Below, piece after piece: positions 38,822-51,658 of a stretch of DNA of 64,000 nt. The notes under the pieces are model-generated. The model worked only from the letters and a program-made list of their open reading frames with translations, did no database searches and was not told where the DNA came from. This stretch comes from Lasioglossum baleicum. Lineage: Eukaryota > Arthropoda > Insecta > Hymenoptera > Halictidae. A program made the position numbers and the translations under genes. Positions within the stretch are counted from its first letter, which is position 1. Each line of letters starts with the position of its first letter. The stretch lies in NCBI RefSeq assembly GCF_051020765.1, contig NC_134942.1:3100001-3164000 (forward strand). Direction: 5' to 3'.

Positions 38822-39723
38822 CTCTCGGCGACTCTGGTCACGGACGGACTTGGTCTCCCGTTTTCCAATCAATTTGACCATGTCAGAATCTTCCGAGGAC
38901 CAACAATAGTATGTTGGTGTCTAATCAATTACTAAACATTCAAATATTGCATGAGGTATTATATCTACAACATGAAAGGAATCATATTGGATGAAATTAT
39001 TCTATGTCGGAAGAAATATTTAATTTTTGAGTTAACATAGCTCCACATGCAAAGGATTAACTTTGTTACCTCGTCTTTAAACTCTGACTGTACTCAATTA
39101 CGAATTTCAAACTCCAAGTTTAAAAGAACTAATGATCAACGCTGGGGAGCGCTAAAAGTGAATATTTTATTTTACGAGAAAATGTGTAACAATGTGTATA
39201 TCCAAATTTTTAGCCGTTTTTGTTTAACAATGTACACCGAAGGAGAGAAATTTGAAGAAGGAAGGGAAAGAAATTAGTGCATCCCCACTATGATAATACG
39301 ATCGATCGATAAGTAATTAGCTTGTGCATAGTAGTTATCACATCGTGAGCGATTCGTGGTACACGTGGCCTGAATAGAAAGTTCAACGTGTGACATAGGT
39401 GTAACACATGGCACGGAACGTGTCACGTTGTGTGTTCTATTATGCTCTTAACACGTTCTCACGCAATTATGTTTTCTAAATCAGTCTCGGAGAGCAGCAG
39501 ATTCTTTAAAAAAAACAATTTAGTACTCCGACGGTGGAGTCGGGGTCTGTCTTGACCCGGAACATCAAAATCGTCATTCAATTACTCAGTTTTTGTTGCA
39601 CAGTTACTGCATTAGGAAGAATAGGAAGATGTCTGCAAGAACTACCTTTAAAAATGTATAAATGCAGCATACTAAACGTTATCGATAATATGATTTCACA
39701 AGGGTGGCTCGTTGTTCTCGGGC

Positions 39724-39958
39724 AGAGTTGGGCATCAATCGATTAAAATTTGAATCAAGATTGATTGAGTAATGTGTACGATTAAAAAAGGTAATCATTG
39801 AAAAATCGACGATTGATTCAATCGATTGATGAAGTTGATCGTCGCAGATAACGATTAATAAGTATTTCATCATTAACCGCGCAACCCCAACGACTAAACT
39901 AAGAGATGTTTAAAGTAGAAATGTATTCGTCAATCGTTGATTTTTTTGCGGAACTCTG
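39724..39958. mobile_element. Short hAT MITE related in its tips to the 6.3-kb element
   Basis: It starts CAGAGTTGGGCATCAATCG and ends with the inverted CGGAACTCTG, 235 bp in all. The flanking octamers TTCTCGGG and TTCCAGGG agree at six of eight positions, consistent with an aged 8-bp target duplication. The interior is rich in ATCGATT/AATCGATT. The tip matches that at 8655, but the interior does not. Confidence 0.75.
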
Positions 39959-42424
39959 TTCCAGGGTTAATATCTGATTCTCGTACCCGTGTTCAACCGC
40001 CAGGATCGTTTCATCGAATAACCGATTCGGAAAGATAAATTCGGTTTTTCCCTGCGGCGAGGTTCAGGATCCATTTAGAGGGTGCGCGAGATGACCCTAC
40101 AGGGATGAGTATAACAGCGTCACCGAAGCATGATAGATTTAACCTGCTTCCTGGCCGCGATGCTCTCACGTTCCGCCCCGAAAATCGCCGACAGAATTTC
40201 TCTCGTTTTTTCCGCCCCTCTTCACGTACGTTTTGAAACGCGTCGAAACGTTCGGTTGGAAAACAAAACGGGGGAGAAAGAGTACAACAAAAAAGGCAAA
40301 ATATCAGCTGCACAACCAGAGAGGAGCCCCTTTGCGGGGGATTCAGACCCACCGCTACCGCGGGGGTGGTAGTGCAGAGTGTGTACCCGGTGCAAAGTGT
40401 GGAGTTAACGTGACAGGATGGAGGGCCCGGGAGAGGAAAAAAGTGAACAATACGGGGTAGCGAAAAGAGTGTAGAGTAAGAAGTCAAACGAAGTGGAGAG
40501 CAGAGAAAAAACCGGGCCGGCTAATGAGCCCAGGGTGGAGAGAGGAAGGGGGAGCGGAACAGCGGAAAAGAACGTAGTAAACCGCGACAAAGTGAGTATG
40601 AAAAATGAAAACGAGACGGAGGACGATGGGCGGCTGAGTGGGCCGCGTTGCAAGAAACCGTCTTGGCGAATGAGGGATTGGAGGGCTTCTCCAGGACGAC
40701 AGAGTATCGTAAACAGTGGCTAATCTTTTAGAAGGGTCCTGGATCGAACGAGGTCCGGACACTGTGTCCTCTAGATCCGCCCTGGATCCTCATTTCATCT
40801 CAAGTTAACGCTGAACCTACCCAGCACTAAACGCGATTAAAATGTTACAACTTATCAACGCATAAACCCAAATTTTTGGAAATCGTGACACGCGGCGTTT
40901 TTCCTTGCAACCGCAGAAGTTCGTTGGATAATTCCACATGGACGCATCTCTGCGATCTCGATAATCGTAAATTAAAAACATCAGGACGCGTCGTTTCGCC
41001 CAGTGTTGAATTTGCGCACAGAACAAAATTGCCGATCTAGATATTTTCACCCAGAAGTCTAGCGATTAAGGTCGAGAACCCGAAAAGTACTCGCACGATC
41101 AGTGATCAAGAAACTTTTCGAGCAACCCGCAGAGAGAACAGTGCAACATAGTGTGCCATAATTTTCCCGGTCCAGCGGTTCGCCTCGCAGTGACACAGTG
41201 AAGCAGACGATCGAAATCTCCGGGGTCGATCGACATGCACAACTGAGCCGTTAAGAGCTGCAATCGAAGACAATGCACCGGGGGAATCACGGGGCGGGGG
41301 CGATGGGTAGAGGTTGGAAGGGGTCGAGCGCGGATCTCGCACGGGAAAAATGAAATTCTATCTGAAAATCGATAGTGGGAAACAGGCTCTCGCCCGCTGC
41401 CGGAGAAATAGAATTCAAGGGAAGGGCATCGGCCGATTTACGAGCTAAATAAATTTCGCGAAAAAAGAAGCCTGGTTGAATGGTTGGTGGCGGTGGGGGG
41501 AGGGGGTACTGCTACAGGAGACCATTACTATTTCTATGGGCAACCGTGTGCGGCCAGCGCCTCTGTTCCCCGTGGTACCATTATTATTGAACACGCGAGA
41601 TACGGGAGACAATAGCCCCGGAAAGATTGGAACGAAAAGAGCCCGAGAAAACCTCTCTTACCGCGTTCCGATCGGAAATCACGTATCGTCTCGAGTGGAA
41701 GAAATCGAATGCACCGTGAAACAGTGCCCGGGAAAGTTTCCCGCTGATGGGACCGCCCATTGTCGGCCTTTTCACCCGGAATTGACCGTTACGCCGGCCG
41801 CATTCCTCAGTCTGACCACGTTCCCTAAACGCCGACACTTTTCGCGATTTTGCGCGGCCATGGAGCCGCCGCCGGACGCTTGATTGCGGCCTTTGATCCA
41901 CTTTTCTGCCGGTGATCAGACACCCCTCTTATCGCCATTTCTTCCTAGATCGCAGCATCACTATTTTAACACGTTCGCGAGAGGCCACTTGTAACAGAAT
42001 TGCCGAGAAAGTAAGCTTTATTTATTCGACATTATTCTTTAGTGGGCTGAGAGTTCATGGGTGCCATAAAGTTGTCCGGTAGAACAGAAAGTGGTCGGCT
42101 AATCAAGTTAATCCTGACACTGAGCGTTGTGGACAACTTCAAAGAAAAAGGGGGGTAGAGATTTTCTTACTGCGAAAGAAATATCGTCTTATATCCTAGG
42201 AAGACTGTAACTAATCTTTAGTAATCTCAAGACAGTCAAATGAATTTTATCCACTTTGTTGTTCGAGATCATAAACTGCACAATATTCAAAGAATCCTTA
42301 ATTTTTTCCTGCAGCATTGTTTCAATACTTCACAAAGGAGGTACACTATATTTGTTGGAACATTTCAACAAGGAAACAGCTAAACAAATGCCGGTAGCGA
42401 ACTCGTTAACTTCCAAAGAATCTA

Positions 42425-42625
42425 TTATAACATTTCTGAACATTTCTGAACAATTCATTTAACATTTCTGAACATTTCTGAACATTTCATTTAACATCTA
42501 TGAACACTTCTGAACATTTCTGAGAAGATATCTGAGAACACATCCGAGAACATTTCTGAGAACATTTTTGAGAACATATCTGAACATTTCTATAATTTTC
42601 TAAACATTTCTGAACATTTATAAAG
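42425..42625. repeat. Short minisatellite of GAACATTTCTGA units
   Basis: About a dozen imperfect 11-14-base units (GAACATTTCTGA, GAGAACATTTTTGA, GAACATATCTGA). On the minus strand they create a Cys-Ser-Gln-Lys repeat peptide that is almost certainly an artefact. Confidence 0.88.
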
Positions 42626-43316
42626 TCAAGAACATTTAGAGAGACCACGACTTTCCTCTGATAAATAGTTTCACTCGTTGATGCAGGAGTTGCATTTGAT
42701 AAAACAACTGGATGATTAAGATGGGCAATGAAACAAATATGGTTGAACCACCAAACGTTAAGTGAACACGTATCTGGTAGTTCCGAAATCCGTTTCACAA
42801 TACCGGGGGAGTAGAAGTGAAATAATTCGCGTAGCGGTTTTCCGCGTGGCGATTCGATGGCGACGTAAAGATTGTCCGACTGTTTTACAAGTTTCCCGAG
42901 GCCAAGGGAAACATTCTCTCTCGCTAGCACCGTATATTCGGCAGTATAATTCAGTGGGTCGGCGCAACGTGTTCCCGTGAAATCCGTCTTCATCGTACGA
43001 CCGGGTGCCGGAACATAAGAAACTCGGACCCGAATGCATTATGCATCCGGCGGACGAGCACTTAGGACGGCGGACGACATTTATTTTAGTGGCCGATCCT
43101 TTAAGGACGATTTTTATGATCTGCCCCGCGAGAGGATCACGGGACAGCGTGGCCTTTCGAATTTAAGATCACTCCTGTAACCTTTCCGACCAACCTGATC
43201 CTCGCGTTCCCGGCTTAGTAGCCGGTTAGACATTTTTCCGGATTTTTTTTACGCCTCTCACCCCACCCCCTCTCTCTTTCTTCTCTTTTTTTCATCCTCG
43301 CGTTTTCTATATCGGC

Positions 43317-43336
43317 CAGAGAGAGAGAGAGAGAGT
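43317..43336. repeat. (GA)n microsatellite
   Basis: A short AG dinucleotide tract beside a pyrimidine-rich block at 43250-43300. Confidence 0.8.
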
Positions 43337-43770
43337 TCTCCCCGTGATCGTGTTCAGGCGACGCTGCGGACATATAAATGCGGCATTCTGTGAAAACAAG
43401 CTCGCGAGCCGGGGGGGATGTACCGTGACTGTCTTTCAAACACTTGATATTATGTGAACGGAGATACAATGGATACGCGTGCTGCATTGAACAGAAACTT
43501 TTCCGTTGTTTTCTGGACGAGAATCTCGCGGGCAAGCTTCCTGCTGCGCGCAGCGAAAACTTCGCGGCCACGTTTATTGTTCATTATCATTGTTGCCACG
43601 TACTTGTCGCGGACCCGATCCCTCGCCCGGCAAATGGATCTTTGCTTTTAATCATATTTCCAACAAGATGAGTTCTTAAATATTGCACGCCGCGGAAATC
43701 TTTCCTTTAACCCTTTTAACTGCGGCTGTCGTCATTTTCCTTGCAACCACAGATATAAGTGTAATTATTC

Positions 43771-43970
43771 GACTGCGGATTTTATGCATTTATGAGAAAA
43801 ATGGGTGCGTACAAATTTAAAGCAGTGGACATGTGTTAAAAATATTTAAGGACATCGATGTATTAGTTTCAGCTTAATAGAATAATTAAAAGAAGAATAC
43901 AATTTTTATTTGGCTCCTGTGTCCAGCAATCAATGCAAATATCTTTTATTTTGCATAAAGATCCGCAGTC
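43771..43970. mobile_element. MITE, GACTGCGGAT family, best complete copy
   Basis: The 200-bp copy has GACTGCGGATTTTATGCATT at the left and GCATAAAGATCCGCAGTC at the right. The core has AATTTAAAGCAGTGG and GGCTCCTGTGTCC, shared with copies at 1.5, 34.0 and 49.8 kb. It could serve as the reference for the family. Confidence 0.88.
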
Positions 43971-44627
43971 TAATAATTATATTAAAGGAGGGAGGTAATT
44001 ACCCCGTTTGCCCCCTCTAATTTTGCCATTCTTATGTGTATAAAGCATTACGTATATTATAGATAGGAAATTAATGTATCAGCACTTGTACAACTTCTCT
44101 TTTCTTTTTGTTTCGCGTTTAGACATACACATTTGTGAATATACAGCAGCTAAAAGGTTAAATATCCCTCTGACACTTCACACGCATCAAGCGAGACGTC
44201 TCTGTACAGTTTGAGATGGTCGGAGAATTTTTAGAGACTCTTATAATGTTAAAGTATCAAACATAATGTATAATATTTTTAAAAAATCTGGAATCCCGCC
44301 AGGAATATATTTATAGAGGATTGAAATAGATTTGATTCGAGCACATATCGAAACAAAAAATTGCACGAAATCCACAAATGGATGCAGCTTTGTCATTTTG
44401 ATAATGTGAAGCTTTTCGATCCATTGCATTGGTAGGTTTAGTGTTGATAAATAAAAAATTTGGAATTCTGCCAGGAATATTTTTTGATCCCCTAGCTAAC
44501 AATATATTCATCTCGAAGCGGAATATTGAATGCGCGAGCGGATTGTTCCGCGTAAAATCGTGACGAGCCCGGTTATTTCCATTTTAACATGATTTTGATG
44601 CGTGAACGATTCCACCACCGGTTGCAG

Positions 44628-44788
44628 GTATTTACAAGACACTCTGCCGTACATCGACCGCACCAGGACTGCGATATGGGGCTGGAGTTACGGTGGCTAC
44701 GCGACAGGCATGACGCTCGCCATGGATTATCGCGGTGTCTTCAAGTGCGGCATGTCCGTGGCACCTGTAACAGATTGGGCTCTTTACG
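44628..44788 (+). CDS. Dpp4: Dpp4 exon D (catalytic serine exon)
   Basis: The exon follows a GTTGCAG acceptor, completes an Arg codon from exon C, and ends in phase 1 at a GTACGT donor. It encodes the nucleophile elbow IWGWSYGGYATGM, with the catalytic Ser codon AGT at 44686-44688, and then GVFKCGMSVAPVTDWALY. The GWSYGG motif is unaltered, so the gene looks like an active peptidase rather than a catalytically dead DPP6/DPP10-type homologue, in which this Ser is replaced. The preceding intron (15,270 bp) is full of dispersed repeats. Confidence 0.95.
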
Positions 44789-46339
44789 GTACGTCTGCAT
44801 AAGATAATATTTTCATCCGAGCACCGAGCGGATCCTCTACTCCTTTTCCCTTCTGCTCGAGAGAACACCTCCTTCTTTTTCACCTCATGAATATTCCAAT
44901 CGATGTCGCGAGCAATTTTTCCCGCGAATGATTAACGAAACTGCCGGGAACGAAAAACCCCGTCCACTGGTAATCGATGATCCTTAAAAGTACAATACCC
45001 GCAGCCGCTTTAATTAATTTTCACGCTGTATTAGGTTCCCGGGTGAAATTGCCAAAATTCGCTGACTACCACGGTCGATTACGTTTTCACGAGATCGACC
45101 TGCTCTCGGCACGACCCCGTTCAAACTTTCTACACGCTACTCATTTTTTCGACGAGAATGCGAGTTTTTTAAAGAATCGCACGGCCTCCTTTCACCTCTG
45201 TAAATTGTATATCGTCGGGAGTAAAGCGTTTAATTAATTGTCCGCGCCGATCGAAAATTTACACCGTCGTTTCCGTTCGAAGAGATCAGAATTCGTTTGG
45301 ACTAGGTGGTGGAGGGAAGCGGCCCGTCCACGTATATTTCTCGGAGTAGTGTTGAGCAAGAATAATGCTTCGGTCAATATGTTGCTGAATGAAACAATAT
45401 TTAATTGTAATGAAAGCAGGCGATTCCGGCATCGCACAGTTGTTGTGTGGAGCAATATAATCTAATTATATTTCCTCTGATAAAACGGCAGCTCGTGTGT
45501 TTATTTTTTTCAGAGGAACGATTCGATGAAATTTTCTCTTAATTTTCGTTACGATCGTTTGCGCCCTAATTGTGTTCTTGTTTTTAAAGATACGTCAAAT
45601 GTCTTTGATTTTATTTATTGTTATTTCTCTAAGCTTTGAATATCGTAAACGAAAACTTTGCATATTTGAGCACGATTTCAAAATCATTATGAGAGAACTT
45701 TCGGTCGAATGAAACGGTGCTTCGCAACAAAACCGAGCGTCGTGAATATGGTAAATTTGCTTTTCATTAAAATGATGTGGTGGAATAATACGAGTTCGAG
45801 GTGGAAATTTTCGATCACCGTCACTGCCCGACGCATAAAGTATATCGCAGTAGACCGAGAATCGAGCAACCCCGGAATGCCTGAGATATTCGACTGTCAC
45901 GGAATAATTGATTTTCGATAACACGCGCCTTTGCCTTTCGCTGGTGAAACACAAACCCGCGATGTGAACGATGGGGACAGCCCATGTGTCAGCGTCGAGT
46001 CGTTTGCGATCGGTCCGAACGGGTTTTTGTTGCTCTCCTGGCCGGCCGGAATGAAAATTGTTAAATTGAAACTGCGCTGCGCAATGTTTACGCGAGTTAA
46101 TGAACAACTGTTTCAAATTAATTATCACGCCAATTTATGCGCGAGCGTAATATCGCGAGTTTATGGGGAAATCAGGCGACGCTCGTTCCCCCGAATTACT
46201 CGAGCGTTCGTGCAAATTTGAAAATTTTCTCTCCATCGTGTCTTATTTCTCTGTCGACTTTTCGCACATTTCTCGGAAATTAAAGAACCAACAACGGGCG
46301 GGATGGCTTGATTCTACGTCGAAAATGTGGAATAACATT

Positions 46340-47235
46340 CGAGCCGTTTATTTTGAAAGTGGCCCAAGTCCTCCATTTAAGATCAAATTGAGATATTTAA
46401 GAGTTTGCGTTTCAATAAAATTAAAAATATATGTATACGATACCAATGTATCACACTCCTTAAGTGTATCTAGGAGAGTTAAATTTACAATTCCTATTAA
46501 AATAATAGCAATTATTAAGTGTCTTAAGTATATGTGTCCTCTTGCGAAAAATGGACTTAATCCACTTTCAAAATGAGCAACTAGAGTTGTCATAACAAAA
46601 CAATCCCAATTATCGATCGTAAATGTTCAATATTTAATTTAATGATGCTTTCGGCGCTACCGTTTCGATCAATTAATTTGTTAGTTGTAATTTGTAAGTT
46701 GTCATAACATTTGAAACAGCCCAAGTCCATTCGATATAATTTAAAATGCTTCAAATTGAAAAAACAATATTCAATTTATTTTATACTTCATTACAAAACT
46801 TGACAAACACCATTTATGCAATTCAGGAAATCTTCTAACTATTTAAATTACACAACATTTACATTTTGTGTATGCGGGAGGGATTTGAAGAAGTATATAT
46901 CGTAGTAATTCCATCAAATACTTGTATTTCTCTTTCGTATTTGTCTTATATTTTTATAAAGTGGTGTCAATACAATATTTTCGAGTTTTCTTGGTCTACG
47001 CCGACGTGGTAATAATTTGTCAACTGACAAATGGACTTAGGCCACTTTCAACATAAAAATTTGTATAATTCTATTAACCAGCTAATTTCCGTCTTACAAA
47101 ATCTTTGTGATTCTAAAGACATTAGTTACAATTTGCTTCAGAACGAAAAGTTAACGTAGAAATGTAAATATTAAAATTGCTTGCTTGATTTTTCTCGAAA
47201 ATGGACTTGGGCCACTTTTAAAATAAACGGCTCGT
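46340..47235. mobile_element. 0.9-kb inverted-repeat structure with repeated 25-bp motif
   Basis: The ends are inverted over about 36 bases: CGAGCCGTTTATTTTGAAAG with GTGGCCCAAGTCC at the left, and the complement of it (GGACTTGGGCCAC, then AAAATAAACGGCTCG) at the right. The core motif ATGGACTTGGGCCACTTTCA occurs five times, at about 46352, 46551, 46711 (partial), 47031 and 47208, in mixed orientations. AGTTGTCATAAC also occurs twice (46585, 46698). No coding capacity. Confidence 0.75.
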
Positions 47236-47501
47236 TTTTTATACGAGCTTTTGTTTTCTAGTAAAACGTGTTCGAAAATTGGCAAAGCACGCGTGATATT
47301 GTCCGACCATAACCGAGCATATTCCCTTCGTGGAAATTACACTTCCATGCAAACTGAATATGCGAATTCGATTTTATGGTACATTTGTGTAGAAGAATTT
47401 TACATACTATTTTATTGTTTTACGAGCTAGAAAATATTTTCGTACACAACCTCGTTGTGTAGAACAATCTTCATTGGGATTATAACTAAGATTGATAACT
47501 A

Positions 47502-48173
47502 GACTGCGGATCTTGATGCAAAATAAAAGTTTCATACATCAATTGCAAGCTATCGGAACTAAGTAAAAATTTATTTTCCTCATTAGTGATTTTTATACAT
47601 TAAAAATAGTACTTCGGCATTATCAAACTCTTTTAATCTTTTTCCTGTCTTGAATTACACCTACTCATTTTTGTTATAAATGCATATAATCTATTGATAA
47701 CACATGAAAAAATACGTGGAAAATATTGAGTATTTGTAAGAGCAAAATGCGTTCGGACATCACTGGGGCGCGCGCGGCCCGTCTGACCGCGGCTGTCTGA
47801 ATCTCCTTAGAAATTACTTGTGCGCGCACGCTGAATATTCAAACTCACTTTTTCGTGAGAACGAAAGCTTGCAGAAAAAAATTTATTCTACATTTTCAAT
47901 CCTCTCTTCATGCAGAATCGCTCTGCTCTTCGTCATATCAGCGCCGAGCGCCATATGCGGTATTTCTCTAAATTCAAACACAAAGTCATTCACTTATTAG
48001 ACTGGAAATTGACTGGATTACATACAAAACAGTAAAAAATTAGAAAAATTTAAGAACATCGTAATGTTGTTTTAATGCAATAAAGTCGGTAAGAGATGAA
48101 ATCGATGCTTACGTTATTCCTGCTTCCCCCAATCAATGCAGAACATTTTTATTTTGTATAAAGATCTGCAGTC
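47502..48173. mobile_element. Two GACTGCGGAT-family ends in inverted orientation
   Basis: GACTGCGGATCTTGATGCAA at 47502 and AAGATCTGCAGTC at 48173 are both right-end types (each adjoins an AATCAATGCA/TGCAAAATAAAA block), 672 bp apart. This is either a compound element or two truncated copies. Confidence 0.6.
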
Positions 48174-48559
48174 TAGTTATCACTGAGAACGACTGGCAAA
48201 ATTGGCGAAATTGAATGCACTCCAATTTTACGTGATTAAAACGTGAATAATTTTTCACGACGTAATTTTTCTAATAGCGAGAAACTATAAAATGGGAGCT
48301 CTGAAGTCTAGCATTTAACCGACAGCGGACTGGTTGTTAAAAGGAAAACGGGTTGTACAAAGTCAAAGGGACGAAGTTTAATGGTTTACAGAGGCTGCGC
48401 GACACTTATCTCTGCTAATGGAATTTATTCAAAGTCGAAGACAATACGATGTATCGCTGAGAAGTCAATTCCTTCGCGTGCAACAACCTCGATCCTTTGA
48501 ATAACGGAACAAATCAGCGGAACGAGAGACGAGTAGAAGGAGATAGGCGAAAGAGGGAA

Positions 48560-48561
<2 letters not shown>

Positions 48562-48610
<49 letters not shown>
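48562..48610. repeat. (GA)n microsatellite
   Basis: About 20 GA dinucleotides with one interruption. Confidence 0.92.
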
Positions 48611-49251
48611 AAAAAGTAAAAATCGAAGACGGGGAATGTGTACGCGCCATTGCTTCGGCTCTGGTTCGATCGATTCAATTATTGTCGGAATGTTGTAGCA
48701 GTTGGCTGCGCTCGGGCTCCGAGATATCAGATTTATCAGGCCGATAAGGAGTCATCGGTCGAAATCGAGTCTCGGGCATTCAGACGTTCCGCCGTCGTCG
48801 ACGATGCACATTTTTAACGCTGCTACGTTTTTCCCTCCTTCGAGGAACTCTCGAGGACCCATTCCCGCTCATCGATCGCGGATTCCTCGTTTTTCTCCTG
48901 CTGCAACATTGTTTCTACGCCGATCGGGGTCGTCGAACCCGCTTATTTATAATTCCGTGATTTTTTATTGAAAATATCGACCAGCCTCCCAGCCGTTAAT
49001 TATTTATACAGTGTATTGTAACTCAGTGGAGGAAAAACTCGGAAAAACTGGAGGAAACAGTAGGTATTGCAGAAAATAAATTAAATGGTTACTGTGTCAG
49101 CATTGTTCATGTTTAAATACGCCTGCGAGGTGAGCTTCGAACATGCGAGAATTGAATTAAGACGAGAAGTGTTTGAATAATTGTGAATAATTTCTCAATT
49201 CGAAGGATTTTATATGTAATAATTTAATTACAGTACAAATACTACTACCAT

Positions 49252-49375
49252 ACAGAGTGTCCCAAAAATGTTGTACTTCCTCGAAAGGGAAAACATTTTC
49301 ACAAAGGAAAGTGTTGCTTCGTATGGCTTCAGGAATCACCCTTTCAAGGAAGTACAACAGTTATGGAACACCCCG
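49252..49375. mobile_element. 124-bp MITE with 29-bp inverted ends
   Basis: The left end ACAGAGTGTCCCAAAAATGT runs into TGTACTTCC. The right end GGAAGTACAACA runs into GGAACACCCCGT. They are inverted with scattered mismatches. No coding capacity. Confidence 0.78.
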
Positions 49376-49743
49376 TATGAGGAGATCGTGAGTACCACTT
49401 CCCTCCAAAGACGTTCGTGACGATGCACGCACAAAAATGTATTAATTATGTTAATTACGTAGCGCGCAAAAAGGGTGGGGGCAAGTGCGTCGACAGATTA
49501 AGCCGTCTGTTTCGTGCCCGGTTCGTTCGAATACATTATGTAAATATTATAAACGAGCTTATGTAAAATACAGGAAAATAAATAGCTTCGCGAGAAGCTG
49601 GGGTCGCGAATCTCGGTTGCAAATCGAGAAAGAAAAAGCAATTACGATGATTTTTATGCAAAATCAAAATTGTCTACATAATTGCAAGGAACACCACACA
49701 GAAATTCTATCAATCTTTGTACTCTTTCTGCTCTGTTAGATTA

Positions 49744-49945
49744 GACTGCGGATTTTATGCATTTATGACAAGAATGGGTACGTACAATTTCAAACAGTGA
49801 AGGGGTAGTTTTTACTAAAAGTTTTTACTTAAATCTTTTGATTTAAAGCCACCAGCGTATTATAACAGAAGAATGAAATTTTTATTTGGCTCCTGTGTCT
49901 TACAATCAGTGCAAACATTTTTAATTTTGTATAAAATCCGCTGTG
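49744..49945. mobile_element. MITE, GACTGCGGAT family, complete copy
   Basis: The 202-bp copy runs from GACTGCGGATTTTATGCATT to TATAAAATCCGCTGTG. The internal blocks (AATGGGTACGTACAATTTC, GGCTCCTGTGTCTTACAATC) align collinearly with 43771-43970. Confidence 0.85.
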
Positions 49946-51630
49946 TAATGATGTCAATCCGCAGATTGACGCACATCAAATTTTTAAAATCGTCCAAAAT
50001 CCGGTATCGAAAAAGAATTCGCGTTTCCAGTTCGCACGCGTGCCAGCCTGATAAATCTGCCCAGCTCGAGCAAAGATGGTTCCCCCATGTTCTTTCCCGT
50101 GAAATACACCATGGGACCTGGAATTTACAGTGAACAGTCGCAGTTTAATTATCAGAGGGAGAGTTGGGGTAACTGCGGCAAAATTGCGAACGCAAAGGCG
50201 ACTGCATAAATAAACGTTGTCGAAGCGGCAATTAATCTTGCTCGCGGAGTATAAACTCCATATTAAACGTTCATCGAATGCTCGAAGAGTGGATCCTTTT
50301 GTAATGGCCGTCGCGCACCTTCCGGTAATGTCAACGGCGAGAAATAATTCGATCCTCTCCAAGGTTTTCCTTCGCAATTTTCAAGCGCGCGGCTGTAAGT
50401 CACGCGTTCCCATGTTGCGAGATATTACAGTTCAAAGTTCGAAACATCAATATCCGCCGCCGCGCGCACGCCGCGCCGGTTGGATTCATTGCATTCGTGT
50501 TTTGGAAGGCGAGGGATTTCCTTTAACGCGTTCTTTTTCGTGAATTCGCTATTCGGCAACACAATCTCCACCGGCGCGGCAGTAAACTCAAATTTTCTGA
50601 AAACGTGACTTATCTCGCGCCTGTCTCGCGATCGCGAATTCGCGGGTCGGTACAATATTAATGTGTTCGCTGTCGGGACATCTGTACGGAGAAAAATACG
50701 GAATTCGCATTTGCTAAACATTTTTCTGCTCACGTTCTCTCAGTCACCGCACGCTGTCTCGCGAAAGACGTTACCCACGTGTAACTCGCCGATTTTAATC
50801 AAATTTATACAGGATATACACTAGAGGAATTAATTCTGGACAATTTTAAATTTTTACTTAAATTTCGCATTTATTTAATGTATAATCATGTATATTTTAT
50901 ATTGTAATCATTGTTTTCTAATTTTGGGGCGTCGCTTATATAAAATAATCTGTAAAAAGACCAGTTTTATTCTATTTTTTGCAATATTTCTTATTAATTG
51001 TTTGTCGATATTTATGTCACTTTGTGTACGCGATCTACGGACAATATTGTCTTTTAACAATAATTATTCAAGGGGATTATAATAGTATAAATCTCATTAA
51101 AATCAGTCGCCTCTTGACTGCTAAAAGTTAATTGATATTGCTTCGCGATCTAAATGTTTCTAAAATGATTAGATGATTAGAAAAATAACCAATTTTTAGG
51201 TCCCAACACAGTAAGTCCCCGAGACTTACTTTTTTTCTTAAAAACACAAGTCAGTTCAGCATTTTGAGCAACTTCGAGCTCGGACGAAATTGAATGAAAA
51301 AAGTTCGCGAGTGCAGCGTTTTAATGAAAATGGTACTTTGAGGTAGCACGAGAGGGCATAAAGGGTGGACGGAAGCCACATGGCCGGGATGGACCAGAGA
51401 CAAGAGCAACAAAAAAGAACAAGAGCTCTCGCTGGTCAAAGAAATCGTAACTTGCTAATTCCGGGAACGAACAAAAGGACCCGCGCGATTTGTTCCGGTG
51501 AATTTAGCACGGCAGGGACCCTGGGGGAGGTCGGATTAAAGTACGCGGTCGTAAGCGTCTTCGAAACGAGAAGAAACACTCACGGCAATTGGCGCAGCGG
51601 CCCGTTAAACCGGAAACGAACGGTTCCTCC

Positions 51631-51658
51631 GGCGGCGGCGGCGGCGGCGGCGGCGGCG
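51631..51658. repeat. (GGC)n microsatellite
   Basis: Nine GGC triplets in a CpG-rich stretch. The poly-Ala/Pro reading is not supported as coding. Confidence 0.9.

Larger units (their letters stand above)
29358..44627 (+). other. Dpp4 intron C-D, 15.3 kb
   Basis: Apart from the repeats listed separately, this intron contains CpG-rich stretches (about 30.0-33.5, 36.5-37.4, 40.0-41.9 kb), pyrimidine tracts (36.9-37.2 kb) and AT-rich filler. None of its open frames shows a domain, and I see no additional Dpp4 exon: the flanking exons already join in phase without a gap relative to the family. Confidence 0.8.

Noticed and set aside
42487..42993. Minus-strand frame with repeated Cys-Ser-Gln-Lys peptides
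   Set aside because: The peptide repeat comes from the GAACATTTCTGA minisatellite; unit lengths vary and no signal peptide or cysteine framework is present.
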